Origin: Rhodanobacteraceae bacterium
GTDB taxonomy: Bacteria > Pseudomonadota > Gammaproteobacteria > Xanthomonadales > Rhodanobacteraceae
Length of the DNA: 64,000 bases
Assembly: GCA_030167125.1 (NCBI GenBank)
Contig: CP126531.1
Location: forward strand, 2,257,001-2,321,000
Direction of reading: 5' to 3'
Both the position numbers and the translations under genes were made by a program. A model generated the notes under the pieces. It was not told the DNA's origin and made no database searches. It was given only the letters and a program-made list of their open reading frames with translations. Of this stretch, positions 1 to 8,898 are shown one piece after another (position 1 is the stretch's first letter; the number at the start of each line of letters is the position of its first letter).

Positions 1-1
1 G

Positions 2-1426
2 GTATTGCTGCCCGTGTTCGCGTTCCTGGTGGAATGGATCCTGCTGCGGTTCGGGCGTAACGTCTTGCACTCCTCTCCCATCGGGAGAGCGGCCGGGGGT
101 GAGGGTACGCGCCTCGCCGTATCGTCTTCGGAAACCGAACCCTCACCCGTCCCTTCGGGGCACCCTTTCCCGATGGGAGAGGGGAAGACAGGGTGCGATC
201 GCCGCATTTTGTGGGCGTTCGTATTCACGCTGTTCGTGCCGGCCCTGCTCGGGATCGCATGGCAGCTCAGGAGCGCGCTGAAGCCGGCGGCGTATGCCGG
301 ACGCGACTTCACGTTGGCGCAACGGCTGCTGACCGAGCCGCGCGTACTGGTGGACTACCTGCACTGGACGCTGTTGCCGAACCCAATGGTGTTGAGCCTC
401 TACCACGACGAAATCGTGCCGTCGACCAACATCCTGACGCCATGGACAACCCTGGGTTCGATGCTGCTTCTGGGCGCCCTGATCGCGCTCGCCGTGTGGC
501 TGCGCAATCGGCGGCCACTAGTGTCGCTTGGCATCGGCTGGTTCTTCGCCGCGCAATTGTTGACCGCAACTTTCATTCCGCTGGAGCTGGTGTACGAACA
601 GCGCATGTACTTCGCGTCGATCGGAGTACTGTTGGCAGCGGGTGCCTTGATGCTGGGTTTGCGCTGGAAGATCGCGTTGCCGATTCTGCGCGGATTCCTG
701 GTCGTGGTGGCGTTGGCGTGGTTCGCCGCGGCCACCAATTTGCGCGCGAGGGAATGGTCCAATCCCTTGCGGCTGGCCATCGCGGAAGCGAACCGTCATC
801 CGGAATCACCACGGGCGGTATATGAAGCCGGCCGCTTGCTGCTGATCACCTCGCAGTACGAACCGGGCAAGGCACTGGACGGGGCATGGAAATACCTGCG
901 CCAGGCGTCCGCCATTCCGGGCTCTTCGGCATTGCCGGACCAAGCCATGATCATGATCGCCGACCATCATCAGCAAGGCGCGGACGCCGACTACTGGCAA
1001 TCGATGATCCGCAAACTGCGTGATCAGCCGACCCGTCAGGAAGACATTTCCGCGCTGATTTCGCTGACGAATTGCTACGAGGCGGACATCTGCAAGTTCG
1101 ACGTATCATGGTTGCAGCGCGCTTACGAAGCGGCGCTTTCGCGCCCGCACCCGATTGCACGGCTCGAAGGCGCCTACGCCGACTTCCAGCGCGACATCCT
1201 GCACGATGATGCGCAGGCGGCGAAATACCTCGCGCGTGCAGTCGCGGGAGATCCCGAAGAATCGGCTTACCGGATCGACTTGGCCGCCTTGTACGGGCGC
1301 AACGGTGAAACCGAAAAAGCGTTGGAACAGATCGATGCGTTGCGGCGGATGAACCTGGCCGGCCGGCTGGATGGCCAGATTGCAACGCTGGAACGAATTG
1401 CCGAACAAGGAAAAACTGCCCATTGA
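2..1426 (+). CDS. Polytopic membrane protein with C-terminal TPR-like helices (5' end cut by window)
   Basis: The frame is already open at the window edge, so the true start lies upstream; the visible part is about 474 residues. It has hydrophobic segments around residues 1-15, 60-80, 150-170, 180-200 and 200-245, then a soluble helical C-terminal half from about residue 255 with TPR-like repeats (pairs such as AAKYLARAVAGDPEES and EKALEQIDALRR). The segment ELVYEQRMYFASIG resembles the E-x-R-x-Y loop of TMTC/O-mannosyltransferase-like TPR membrane proteins. The exact function is unknown; a glycan-related role fits the glycan genes that follow. Residues about 22-60 are encoded by a palindromic repeat inserted in frame between two membrane segments. 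Confidence 0.6.
   Translation, partial: VLLPVFAFLVEWILLRFGRNVLHSSPIGRAAGGEGTRLAVSSSETEPSPVPSGHPFPMGEGKTGCDRRILWAFVFTLFVPALLGIAWQLRSALKPAAYAGRDFTLAQRLLTEPRVLVDYLHWTLLPNPMVLSLYHDEIVPSTNILTPWTTLGSMLLLGALIALAVWLRNRRPLVSLGIGWFFAAQLLTATFIPLELVYEQRMYFASIGVLLAAGALMLGLRWKIALPILRGFLVVVALAWFAAATNLRAREWSNPLRLAIAEANRHPESPRAVYEAGRLLLITSQYEPGKALDGAWKYLRQASAIPGSSALPDQAMIMIADHHQQGADADYWQSMIRKLRDQPTRQEDISALISLTNCYEADICKFDVSWLQRAYEAALSRPHPIARLEGAYADFQRDILHDDAQAAKYLARAVAGDPEESAYRIDLAALYGRNGETEKALEQIDALRRMNLAGRLDGQIATLERIAEQGKTAH
72..184. repeat. Palindromic interspersed repeat (family A) inserted in frame in a coding sequence
   Basis: Outer 14-bp arms CCTCTCCCATCGGG (72-85) and CCCGATGGGAGAGG (169-182) are perfect inverted repeats. 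Inner arms GGGTGAGGG (97-105) and CCCTCACCC (140-148) also pair. The same CTCTCCC / GGGTGAGGG design recurs at 20098-20233 and 43219-43334. Here the element is read through in the frame of the surrounding membrane protein without a stop. Confidence 0.85.
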
Positions 1427-1454
1427 ACCGCCATTTGACAATGCCCGCCAAGGC

Positions 1455-1484
1455 AAGCATCATGATGCTTTCATAATGATGCTT
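1455..1484. promoter_or_regulatory. Probable TA operator upstream of vapB
   Basis: A 16-bp perfect palindrome AAGCATCATGATGCTT (1455-1470) is followed by a second half-site TGATGCTT (1477-1484). It lies 8-38 bp before the antitoxin start. A TTGACA hexamer sits at 1435-1440. Autoregulation of VapB-type antitoxins at such dyads is well known; binding here is inferred. Confidence 0.6.
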
Positions 1485-1492
1485 CAATCATC

Positions 1493-1744
1493 ATGCGCAC
1501 AACCATCACCCTCGAGCCCGACGTGGAAGCGTTGCTGAAGCAGTCGATGCGCAAGCGCGGCATCACCTTCAAGGATGCCGTCAACGAAGCCGTGCGCGCG
1601 GGTTTGGCCAAGCCGCCTGAAAACGTACCGCCATTCAAGCAACGAGCATTCCACATGGGCAAGCCGCTGGTCGACTTGACCAAGGCACTGGCGCTGGCCG
1701 ACGAACTCGACGACATCGACCACGGCCGGATTCCGCGTCCGTGA
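1493..1744 (+). CDS. VapB-like ribbon-helix-helix antitoxin
   Basis: An 83-residue protein that begins MRTTITLEPDVEALL, the beta-strand plus first helix of a ribbon-helix-helix DNA-binding fold. The C-terminal part (about 45-83) is the toxin-neutralising tail and includes a KPLVDLTKALALADELDD segment. The stop overlaps the GTG start of the PIN toxin by 4 bp, the usual antitoxin-first arrangement. It should repress its own promoter at the dyad just upstream and sequester the toxin. The family resembles DUF2191-type antitoxins. The partner gene and size support the call; the RNA target of the pair cannot be read from the sequence. Confidence 0.8.
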   Translation: MRTTITLEPDVEALLKQSMRKRGITFKDAVNEAVRAGLAKPPENVPPFKQRAFHMGKPLVDLTKALALADELDDIDHGRIPRP

Positions 1745-2187
1745 AGACGCCCGATGTCAACGTGCTGGTTTACGCAGTCAACCTCGACGCGCCGCAGCGC
1801 GCGGCCGCCGCACTCTGGATCGAGGACACGCTTTCCGAACCCGCTGGCGTGGCGTTTACCTGGCATGCATTGGCGGGGTTCCTGAGGCTGAGCACGCAAC
1901 GGCGTATCGTGCCGTCCGCCCTGTCATTGGACACCGCCTTGGGTGTCGTGGACGAATGGCTTTCGCACCCGCGTGCAAGGATCATCGGACCTACCGAACG
2001 CCATTCCCATTTGCTCGCCCGCTTATTGGTAGGCGCCGGCCGCGGCGGCAACCTTGTCAGCGATGCACACCTGGCCGCAATCGCCATTGAACACGGAGCG
2101 GTGCTTGGCACGTTCGACCGCGACTTCGAGCGGTTCGCGGGCTTGCGCATGGACTGGCTTCAGGGCGAAGCGGTGCACGAGTCCTGA
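1741..2187 (+). CDS. VapC-like PIN-domain ribonuclease toxin
   Basis: 148 residues with a GTG start inside the antitoxin stop (GTGA). The PIN fold is shown by the N-terminal acidic residue in MKTPDVNVLVY (Asp5), the central LVSDAHLAAIAIEHGA segment and the C-terminal TFDRDFERF, which supply the acidic residues that bind Mg in this nuclease family. VapC toxins cleave tRNA or rRNA to halt translation. Paired with the upstream RHH antitoxin; the target is unknown. The gene is intact and ends 52 bp before the acyltransferase start. Confidence 0.82.
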   Translation: MKTPDVNVLVYAVNLDAPQRAAAALWIEDTLSEPAGVAFTWHALAGFLRLSTQRRIVPSALSLDTALGVVDEWLSHPRARIIGPTERHSHLLARLLVGAGRGGNLVSDAHLAAIAIEHGAVLGTFDRDFERFAGLRMDWLQGEAVHES

Positions 2188-2239
2188 TTCGCCAGCACAT
2201 CGTTATATCTGTACCACGACATATTGGCAGGGGACGACT

Positions 2240-4273
2240 GTGGGAATCAGTGGATCGGGCGATTACCGTCTCGGCTATCGCGGTGATGTCGAAGGTCTGC
2301 GCGCCGTGGCCATCCTGCTGGTGGTGGCGTGCCACGCCAGAGTGACGTGGCTCGGGGGCGGATTCGTTGGCGTCGACGTGTTCTACGTGTTGTCCGGGTA
2401 TCTCATCACCGGTTTGCTGGTGCAGGAAATCCGCACCACCGGCACGTTGCGATTCGCCAACTTCTACGCACGCAGGTTGCGCCGGCTGCTTCCCGCGCTG
2501 TTGCTGATGCTGGGCGTCGTATGTGTGCTCGGCCGGTTGCTGCTTGCGGCCGACGGGCAAGGGCAGCAGGCGCTCGCGGCAACCAGCGCGGCGCTGTGGC
2601 TCAGCAATTTCCATTTCGCGTTCGCGAACATGGATTACTTCGCGCCGGGCGCGGAAACCAACCTGTTCCTGCACACATGGTCACTGGGCGTCGAGGAACA
2701 GTTCTATCTGGTCTGGCCTTTGCTGGTCGTGTTGACGATGGGAGCCTGGACCGGTGCAAGGCGGCAGCCAGCCCCAAAGTATCTGATCCATGTATTCGCC
2801 GGCGTGTTCATGCTGGCCTTGGCATTGTCGCTCTACTGGACATGGCACGCGCCACGCTTGGCGTTTTACATGATGCCGTCGCGCGCGTGGCAATTCGCCC
2901 TCGGTGCACTCGTGTTTCTGGCCGTGGGCACTCCGAACTACCAATCGGGGCTGCGAAAACCCGGAGCGGCTTGGTCGTTGCTCGCCGGCTGGGCGGGATT
3001 GCTGATGATCGTCGCGGCCGCATTGGTGATCGATGGTTCCGTACCGTACCCGGGCTATTGGGCATTGTTGCCTACGCTGGGCACGGCGTTGGTGTTGGCG
3101 GCCGGAATGGGGCGGGCCGGATGGTGGGAAGCAAGCGGCTGGCTATCGGCACGGCCCATGCAGGCGGTGGGCCGGGTCTCGTATTCCTGGTACCTGTGGC
3201 ATTGGCCCGTACTGCTGCTTGGCTCCGAACTGATTGACGCACGCAACGGATGGAATCGTTTGTTGCTGGTGCTGCTTTCGCTGCTGATCGCCGCGCTCTC
3301 GTACAGGTTCTTCGAAACGCCGATCCGGCACAATCGCAAACTGCTCGCGAAACCCCGCATGGCGGTATTCGTGGGGCTGGCAATCATGGTTCTCGCGGGC
3401 TCGCTCGCCTTGCGCTGGTACGGCGCCGCGCAGGCACGCATGAAAGAACCCGAACAATTGCGTTTCGTCGCGGCCCATTTCGATGCGCCGGTCATCTACC
3501 GCATGGATTGCGATGACTGGTATCACTCCGCACGCGTACGGTTTTGCTCGTTCGGCGATCCGCACGCGAGACACACGGCAGTCGCCATGGGTGACAGTGT
3601 TGCCCTGCAGTGGTTTCCCGCCTACGCACGGATATTCGACAAGCCCGGTTGGCGGTTGTTGGTGATCACCAAGTCATCTTGCCCGATGGTCGATGTGCCG
3701 ATCTTCTATCCCCGCATCGGGCGCGAATACACAGAATGCAGCCAATGGCGCGCCGACGCGCTGCGCGAGGTAGCGGGCCTGAAGCCGGATGTCGTGATCA
3801 TGGGATCGACGTTCACCTATGACTACACGCAGTCACAATGGATCAACGGCACCAAACGTGTGCTGGATGAGCTGGCGCCGGCTGCGGTCGAGGTATACGT
3901 GATGCGGTCTTCCCCGACGCTGCCGTTTGACGGGCCGGCGTGCGTGGCTCCTCGCAGCCGGCTGTACGCCGCGATCAAGGGACGATCGAGGTGCACGGCC
4001 CCAGCCCACTCGGCCCTTGGCGACAGCGTGTTCGATTGGCTGCGAACCGCTTCCGCCGGATTTCGAAACGTCCACGTCATCGACATGACTGACGCGATTT
4101 GTCCCGGCGCGACGTGCCGTGCCGAAATCCGGGGCGAAGTGGTATTCCGCGACGACCAGCACATGACCGCAACCTTCGCGGCTTCGCTGGCGCCCGAACT
4201 GGCGCGCACGCTGGGATTGCCATTGCCCGCCGGGAATGGCGAGCAAGCCCCCGTGGACGGGCAAACGCCCTAA
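2240..4273 (+). CDS. Acyltransferase 3 family protein with C-terminal SGNH domain (OafA-like)
   Basis: 677 residues from a GTG at 2240, preceded by an AGGGGA ribosome site at 2229-2234; the open frame extends further upstream but overlaps vapC. Residues about 10-380 form the ten-helix acyltransferase-3 domain (YRGDVEGLRAVAILLVV, GGFVGVDVFYVLSGYLI, LHTWSLGVEEQFYLVWPL). Residues about 435-670 form an SGNH/GDSL domain with GDS at 451-453 and a D-x-x-H pair at 638-641. Such OafA/OatA-type proteins move acetyl groups across the inner membrane onto O-antigen, exopolysaccharide or peptidoglycan. Neighbouring sugar genes suggest a surface glycan as acceptor; the precise acceptor is inferred only. Confidence 0.85.
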   Translation: MGISGSGDYRLGYRGDVEGLRAVAILLVVACHARVTWLGGGFVGVDVFYVLSGYLITGLLVQEIRTTGTLRFANFYARRLRRLLPALLLMLGVVCVLGRLLLAADGQGQQALAATSAALWLSNFHFAFANMDYFAPGAETNLFLHTWSLGVEEQFYLVWPLLVVLTMGAWTGARRQPAPKYLIHVFAGVFMLALALSLYWTWHAPRLAFYMMPSRAWQFALGALVFLAVGTPNYQSGLRKPGAAWSLLAGWAGLLMIVAAALVIDGSVPYPGYWALLPTLGTALVLAAGMGRAGWWEASGWLSARPMQAVGRVSYSWYLWHWPVLLLGSELIDARNGWNRLLLVLLSLLIAALSYRFFETPIRHNRKLLAKPRMAVFVGLAIMVLAGSLALRWYGAAQARMKEPEQLRFVAAHFDAPVIYRMDCDDWYHSARVRFCSFGDPHARHTAVAMGDSVALQWFPAYARIFDKPGWRLLVITKSSCPMVDVPIFYPRIGREYTECSQWRADALREVAGLKPDVVIMGSTFTYDYTQSQWINGTKRVLDELAPAAVEVYVMRSSPTLPFDGPACVAPRSRLYAAIKGRSRCTAPAHSALGDSVFDWLRTASAGFRNVHVIDMTDAICPGATCRAEIRGEVVFRDDQHMTATFAASLAPELARTLGLPLPAGNGEQAPVDGQTP

Positions 4274-4301
4274 ACTGCCGATCCGTTCGGATGACGAAAC
4301 A

Positions 4302-5471
4302 ATGAGCACGCCCGACAGCACTCTCCCGTTCCTGATCTTCGGTTCACCACTCATCGAACAGGCCGAGATCGATGAAGTGGTTGCCTGCATGGAGTCGGCG
4401 TGGCTCGGAACCGGCCCGCGCGTGGCGCAATTCGAGCGCGACTTTGCCGCTTACCAAGGCTTGCAGCCCACGCAAGTCGCGGCGGTCAACTCCGCCACGG
4501 CAGCGCTGCACGTCAGCATGGTTGCGGAACGGCTGGAGCCCGGCAGCGAGGTCATCACCACGCCCATGACGTTCTGCGCGTCGGTCAATGCGATCATCCA
4601 CGCGGGATTGACGCCGGTGCTTGCGGACGTCGACGCCACCACGCAGAACATCGACCCCGTGGCGATCGAAGCCGCCATCACGCCACGCACGCGGGCGATC
4701 CTGCCAGTGCATTTCGCTGGAAGACCCTGTGAAATGGATGCGATCATGGAGATCGCGCGCAAGCACGACCTCAAGGTGATCGAGGATTGCGCGCACGCCA
4801 TCGAGACCACTTATCACGGGCGCAAGGCCGGCACATTCGGCGACTTCGGCTGCTTCAGCTTCTATGCCACCAAGAACGTCGTCACCGGCGAGGGCGGCAT
4901 GATCACCGGCCGCAACGAGGCACGCATCGCGCGCGCCAAGGTGCTGGCGCTGCACGGCATGAGCAAGGACGCCTGGCACCGGTTCGGCGATGCGGGCTAC
5001 AAGCATTACCAGGTGGTCGAGGCCGGCTTCAAGTACAACATGATGGATTTGCAGGCGGCAATCGGCATCCATCAACTCGCGCGCGTAGAGAAGAATTGGA
5101 AGCGTCGCGAAACCGTGTGGAACCGATACATGGAGGCTTTCGCGGATCTGCCGATCGGCCTGCCCGCGCCGCCGGCACCGGACACGAAGCACGCGTATCA
5201 CCTGTTCACCATCATGGTGGACGAGGCACGCTGTGGCATCTCACGCGATGATTTCCTCAACGCGATGAACGCACGCAAGATCGGCACCGGCGTGCACTAT
5301 CTTTCGGTGCCGGAACATCCGTTCTATCAGCAACGCTTCGGCTGGAAGCCGGAACAATGGCCGAACGCAATGCGCCTGGGGCGGCAGACGGTGAGCCTGC
5401 CGCTTTCGCCGAAGCTCACCGATGCAGACGTGGAACGCGTGATCGACGCCGTGCGCGCTGTCATTGGCTGA
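4302..5471 (+). CDS. DegT/DnrJ/EryC1/StrS-family PLP-dependent sugar aminotransferase
   Basis: 389 residues from ATG at 4302; an upstream in-frame ATG would overlap the acyltransferase and is less likely. The fold-type I PLP signature is complete: VNSATAALHVS near residue 65, VIEDCAHAIE near 165, and the Schiff-base lysine K191 in SFYATKNVVTGEGGM. These enzymes transaminate keto-sugar nucleotides to amino sugars for O-antigen or capsule (WecE/ArnB-like). It lies 28 bp after the acyltransferase gene and converges with the glycosyltransferase at 5461, overlapping it by 11 bp. The sugar substrate cannot be decided from the sequence. Confidence 0.88.
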   Translation: MSTPDSTLPFLIFGSPLIEQAEIDEVVACMESAWLGTGPRVAQFERDFAAYQGLQPTQVAAVNSATAALHVSMVAERLEPGSEVITTPMTFCASVNAIIHAGLTPVLADVDATTQNIDPVAIEAAITPRTRAILPVHFAGRPCEMDAIMEIARKHDLKVIEDCAHAIETTYHGRKAGTFGDFGCFSFYATKNVVTGEGGMITGRNEARIARAKVLALHGMSKDAWHRFGDAGYKHYQVVEAGFKYNMMDLQAAIGIHQLARVEKNWKRRETVWNRYMEAFADLPIGLPAPPAPDTKHAYHLFTIMVDEARCGISRDDFLNAMNARKIGTGVHYLSVPEHPFYQQRFGWKPEQWPNAMRLGRQTVSLPLSPKLTDADVERVIDAVRAVIG

Positions 5472-6519
5472 GCGCCGGTATCGCTTCAAGCAACTCGTCC
5501 GCGCTGCGCGACAGAGTCCATGTCATCCGCGCCGTGGCCGCGGCCGTTCGGGCGCCGCGGCAAACCTCCGCGTAGTCTTGCTTGAGTCGCAGGAACTGGC
5601 CCGCCAGATCATGCCAATCACCTGCGGAATGCAGGCAGCATCCTGCCGCGGTTGCACCCGTCGTCAAAGCGCGGTAGCACGCCTGATCCGCCACCAGGGT
5701 GGGAACGCCGATCTGTATCGCCTCCAGCAATGACGTCGGGACGAAAACGGCGTGCCGGGCACGATAGGGAAACAGAAAAACATCGTGATTCGCCAGCAGG
5801 TCGATGGGGCTTCCACTATCGACCATCGTGATTCGCAGCCCTGGACAAAGCACCCCAGCCATCGACGACAACCGCTTGCGGATCATCGGGTTCCGCAAAA
5901 ACGGAATGGCGATCGTCAAATTTGCACCGGCGCCAGCCAATGCGTTGCCCGCTCGAAGCACGTCGATCAATCCGCGTTCGTACAGTACATTGCGCAATGC
6001 CGCGCGGGATGCCGTCTGGTACCCGCACAGAAACAGCAATTTCGCGGGACCGCCATTCACCGGTGACCAATGAGGCAACTCGCGCGAAGTGCCGAGACAA
6101 AGCGCTGTCATGCCGTCTCCGGCGCGGCCCACCGCAAAGCCGGGCCGGTAGCGTGCGCAGAAGTCCTCGAACGCCATACCGGCGCAGCTGTAAAAAACCG
6201 GCCGGGAAAACAAGCCCGCTGTTTCGCACAGCGAATTGACGCGATTCACCAGAAGCCGGTTCGCATGTGCGCGCAAACCGGTGTAGGTTCCATACGGAAA
6301 CACGAAGACCGCGCTCACCCGATCCGCGGCTCCGAGGCTTCTTCGCAAGTCGCGCAAGGATCGTGCAATTCCACGAATGCCGGAGACGCCTCCTGCATCC
6401 AATACCTCGACATCCACGCCTCGCTGACGCAACAGCTCCGCCAGTTCGGTGACGAACAACTTGCGGCCTTCGGTCAACGGGGGCGCCACGCCCGGCGCAA
6501 CGAACAGCAGCCTCGTCAT
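5461..6519 (-). CDS. GT4-like glycosyltransferase
   Basis: 352 residues; the start MTRLLFVAPGVAPPLTEG at 6519 was chosen because its ATG overlaps the stop of the upstream methyltransferase (ATGA). The C-terminal GT-B donor region shows VFVPTSLLEAIQIGVPTLVAD (about residues 270-290), with the E-x7-E region of retaining GT4 enzymes only partly kept. It is the last gene of the leftward glycan operon and probably adds a sugar from an NDP donor in the cytoplasm. Linkage and substrate are unknown. Divergence in the N-terminal half makes the GT4 assignment moderate. Confidence 0.72.
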   Translation of the reverse strand: MTRLLFVAPGVAPPLTEGRKLFVTELAELLRQRGVDVEVLDAGGVSGIRGIARSLRDLRRSLGAADRVSAVFVFPYGTYTGLRAHANRLLVNRVNSLCETAGLFSRPVFYSCAGMAFEDFCARYRPGFAVGRAGDGMTALCLGTSRELPHWSPVNGGPAKLLFLCGYQTASRAALRNVLYERGLIDVLRAGNALAGAGANLTIAIPFLRNPMIRKRLSSMAGVLCPGLRITMVDSGSPIDLLANHDVFLFPYRARHAVFVPTSLLEAIQIGVPTLVADQACYRALTTGATAAGCCLHSAGDWHDLAGQFLRLKQDYAEVCRGARTAAATARMTWTLSRSADELLEAIPALSQ

Positions 6520-7244
6520 GGCGCGCGCGATACGACCAGGAACTGCTCGGACATGCGCGCACAGTGCCGCCCCAGCCATTCACCGCATCGGCATCGCCAT
6601 TCAAGTGGCAGCCAGGGAACCAAGGCAAGCAGGAGATTGCCTAATCCCTGCATACGCAACGGCTGCAACCCGCACGCGGCGACCATCTCGCGCGCCTGCG
6701 GAAAGGTGACGCGTACATCGTTCTCGGGACGCTTGTGCAGCAGCAGCCGGTATACGGCCATGGGAAGCCAGAGCCAACGCCTGCCGTGGGCGCTGTAAAA
6801 GTCGACGACCAACAAGCCACCCGGCTTCAGCACGCGAGCCATTTCCTTCAACAACAGCTGCTGGGATGCGAGGTCGAACAAATGCAGGAAGCGCGAGCTG
6901 GCCACGACATCGAACTGCCCATCTGCGTACGGGAGTGAGAATGCGTCGCCAACACAATAGGAAACATGATCATCGCTGACCACGCGCCGCGCTTCGGCAA
7001 GCATAGCCGCAGTCAAATCGCTGGCGACGACAAAGGCCCCGGTATCGCGGAATACCGGCAGCATCTGTCCTGTTCCGGTCGCCACATCCAGAATCCGCTC
7101 GTGTTCGCCTGCAGTGCCGAGCGCATCCTTGAGTGCCCTGCGCTGCAGCAGACGGAAAAGCCTGCCGTATGGAGAACCGTAGCGTGTGGATTCGTAACGC
7201 GAAGCCTCTTCCGAATAGAACTGCTGGTAATCAATGTTTCCCAT
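6516..7244 (-). CDS. Class I SAM-dependent methyltransferase (UbiE-like)
   Basis: 242 residues from MGNIDYQQFYSEEASRYES; the ATG at 7244 has an AAGGAG ribosome site and overlaps the upstream gene by 14 bp. Motif I is ILDVATGTGQMLPVF (about residues 48-62), followed by VVASDLTAAML (motif II), VGDAFSLPYADGQFDVV and a motif III/post region RVLKPGGLLVVDFYS. It is probably a small-molecule methyltransferase acting on a glycan, lipid or polyprenyl-linked intermediate of this operon. The middle position between a flippase-like protein and a glycosyltransferase supports a cell-surface glycolipid, but the acceptor is not known. Confidence 0.8.
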   Translation of the reverse strand: MGNIDYQQFYSEEASRYESTRYGSPYGRLFRLLQRRALKDALGTAGEHERILDVATGTGQMLPVFRDTGAFVVASDLTAAMLAEARRVVSDDHVSYCVGDAFSLPYADGQFDVVASSRFLHLFDLASQQLLLKEMARVLKPGGLLVVDFYSAHGRRWLWLPMAVYRLLLHKRPENDVRVTFPQAREMVAACGLQPLRMQGLGNLLLALVPWLPLEWRCRCGEWLGRHCARMSEQFLVVSRAP

Positions 7245-8121
7245 ATGCCAACTCCTTGAGCCTGGCAAGTATCGATGGGATCCTTGAACCCATCCCCAGT
7301 CGCGCCGATGCAGGAACGCCAAGCAGCACTGCCGAACCGATGTTCAACCCGCGGTTGATGAGTGCAACGAACAACGCGTATTCGACGGGTACACCGGCAA
7401 CACCGAGGAGAGCAACGAGCGTTGCATCGTAACCCACCAAACCCATGGGCAACCCGGAGACGATGCCTGCAAAAGTGGCGACGATTCCCACTGCGCCCCC
7501 CGGCAACAAATCCTCCGGATTGCCCGTCACCAAGAACACCAGAAGAGCGTGGCGAACACCGTATGACAAAATGTCCAAGGCTACGATGACCGAGGCCTTG
7601 GCAATCCGGAGCCACGGATGGCTAAACGCAACCATTGCCTCTCGCCAGCGGCCGGCAAGGCGGCCTCGCAAGCTGCGCCGGAAAAGCAGGATCCCGCCCA
7701 GGCCCGCGGCGCCAAGCGCACCTGCTATCCATACGTAAGTGGGCGGCTGCCAGCGCAAGGCAGCGATCCATACGCACACGGCCGCAAGCAACGACCAGGC
7801 CGCGAGGGAAATCAGACCATCGAGCGCCAGCACGGCAGCGATGTACTTGAGGTCCAGCCTGGCGCTTCCGCGCAGCAGCGCGACACGCAGAGGCAGCCCC
7901 AGCTTGAAGGGCAGCAAGTATGTCGCGAACGCCGTGCAATACAGCGAATCACGGATTTTTTTCCAGTCGTTCCGATTTTCCGAAGCAGGCAAATAAGCGA
8001 GCTTCCAGCGCCATGGCTCCATTACAAAGTGCAACAAGGCAACCATCCAGGCAGCCGCGACTACAAGCACGGCTGCCCACGTGGAAAGATGTAAAGCCTC
8101 TGGAATCCAGATATCGCGCAC
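7231..8121 (-). CDS. Lysylphosphatidylglycerol synthase TM-region-like / UPF0104 membrane protein
   Basis: 296 residues from a GTG start (8121), with AAGGG about 7 bp upstream and only 3 bp after the previous gene. It shows 6-8 hydrophobic segments without a soluble domain. FATYLLPFKLGLPLRVALL and LDGLISLAAWSLLAAV match the LPG_synthase_TM (AglD/MprF flippase-like) superfamily, which translocates lipids or glycolipids or occurs next to glycosyltransferases. It may flip the lipid-linked product of the neighbouring enzymes. No lysyl-transferase domain is present, so it is not a true MprF. Confidence 0.7.
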   Translation of the reverse strand: MRDIWIPEALHLSTWAAVLVVAAAWMVALLHFVMEPWRWKLAYLPASENRNDWKKIRDSLYCTAFATYLLPFKLGLPLRVALLRGSARLDLKYIAAVLALDGLISLAAWSLLAAVCVWIAALRWQPPTYVWIAGALGAAGLGGILLFRRSLRGRLAGRWREAMVAFSHPWLRIAKASVIVALDILSYGVRHALLVFLVTGNPEDLLPGGAVGIVATFAGIVSGLPMGLVGYDATLVALLGVAGVPVEYALFVALINRGLNIGSAVLLGVPASARLGMGSRIPSILARLKELAYGKH

Positions 8122-8124
8122 TGC

Positions 8125-8898
8125 TTACCCTTCGCGGGATGCGATGATCCAGCGATGCAGCGCAAGCCGGGAAAATCCGGCCGCGCGGCAATCCTTGCTG
8201 GCATTGCGGTCGAGGACACTCCGGACGAGAGCATGGTTCGACCGCGCAACGCCCGGGACCACCAGTGCGATCGACAGCCACGGGTTGCCGCCCATCGCCT
8301 GAATTCGAAAGCCGGCGTTCGACACAAGAGCCGGATACTCAGCCATCGAAAATCCACGGCCGCCGGTTGGCGATTTCGTGCTCTTGAAGGCTACCGCAGC
8401 TATCAAGTGCTGCAGCTCGTATCCGGGATCGAGAAGTAACAGTGAACCACGCTTTCTCAGAACGCGGTGAATGTCCGCCAGTTGCGCGGGAACATCCGCG
8501 CGCGGTGCGTACATGAGGCAGGTTACCGCCATCACGGCGTCGAAGGCGCCTGCCGCGAAAGGCATCCCGCGTCCGTCGGCTTGGACACAATCACCAGTAC
8601 CATCGTGGTACAGCTTGCAGTATGCGAGCGAAAGGTCTTGGCCAACCACGTCGATGTCTTTTCGCCGAACGCGAATCGTTTTCGCAAGCCGGCCGTAGCC
8701 ACAGCCGAGATCGAGCATGCGAGCACCATTAATCAACCGCGGCAAGAATGACTCGGAAACCACCCATTCGTGCCAGCGATGCATCGCCACATTCGCCTGT
8801 TCCGAAAATCCGCGAAACAGCACTCCCGAAAGCTCGTTCCCGGCTTGAGCGGCTCGTTGTTCCCACTCGTTGCGCGTACTCGCCAGGTTGTCATTCAC
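8125..8898 (-). CDS. Class I SAM-dependent methyltransferase
   Basis: 257 residues from a GTG at 8898, which lies inside the stop region of the upstream glycosyltransferase (8-bp overlap) behind a purine-rich stretch. Motif I MLDLGCGYGRLAKTIR is near residues 67-82; DVVGQDLSLAYCK and QADGRGMPFAAGAFDAVMAV follow, then RVLRKRGSLLLLDPGYEL. The C-terminal region SMAEYPALVSNAGFRIQAMGG is typical of small-molecule methyltransferases. It is the second methyltransferase of the operon but clearly different from the one at 6516, so the product may be methylated at two positions. Acceptor unknown. Confidence 0.8.
   Translation of the reverse strand: MNDNLASTRNEWEQRAAQAGNELSGVLFRGFSEQANVAMHRWHEWVVSESFLPRLINGARMLDLGCGYGRLAKTIRVRRKDIDVVGQDLSLAYCKLYHDGTGDCVQADGRGMPFAAGAFDAVMAVTCLMYAPRADVPAQLADIHRVLRKRGSLLLLDPGYELQHLIAAVAFKSTKSPTGGRGFSMAEYPALVSNAGFRIQAMGGNPWLSIALVVPGVARSNHALVRSVLDRNASKDCRAAGFSRLALHRWIIASREG

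Noticed and set aside
1435..1477. TTGACA (1435) and CATAAT (1472) as a vapB promoter
   Set aside because: The spacing of 31 bp is too long for a sigma-70 promoter; only the operator dyad is reported.
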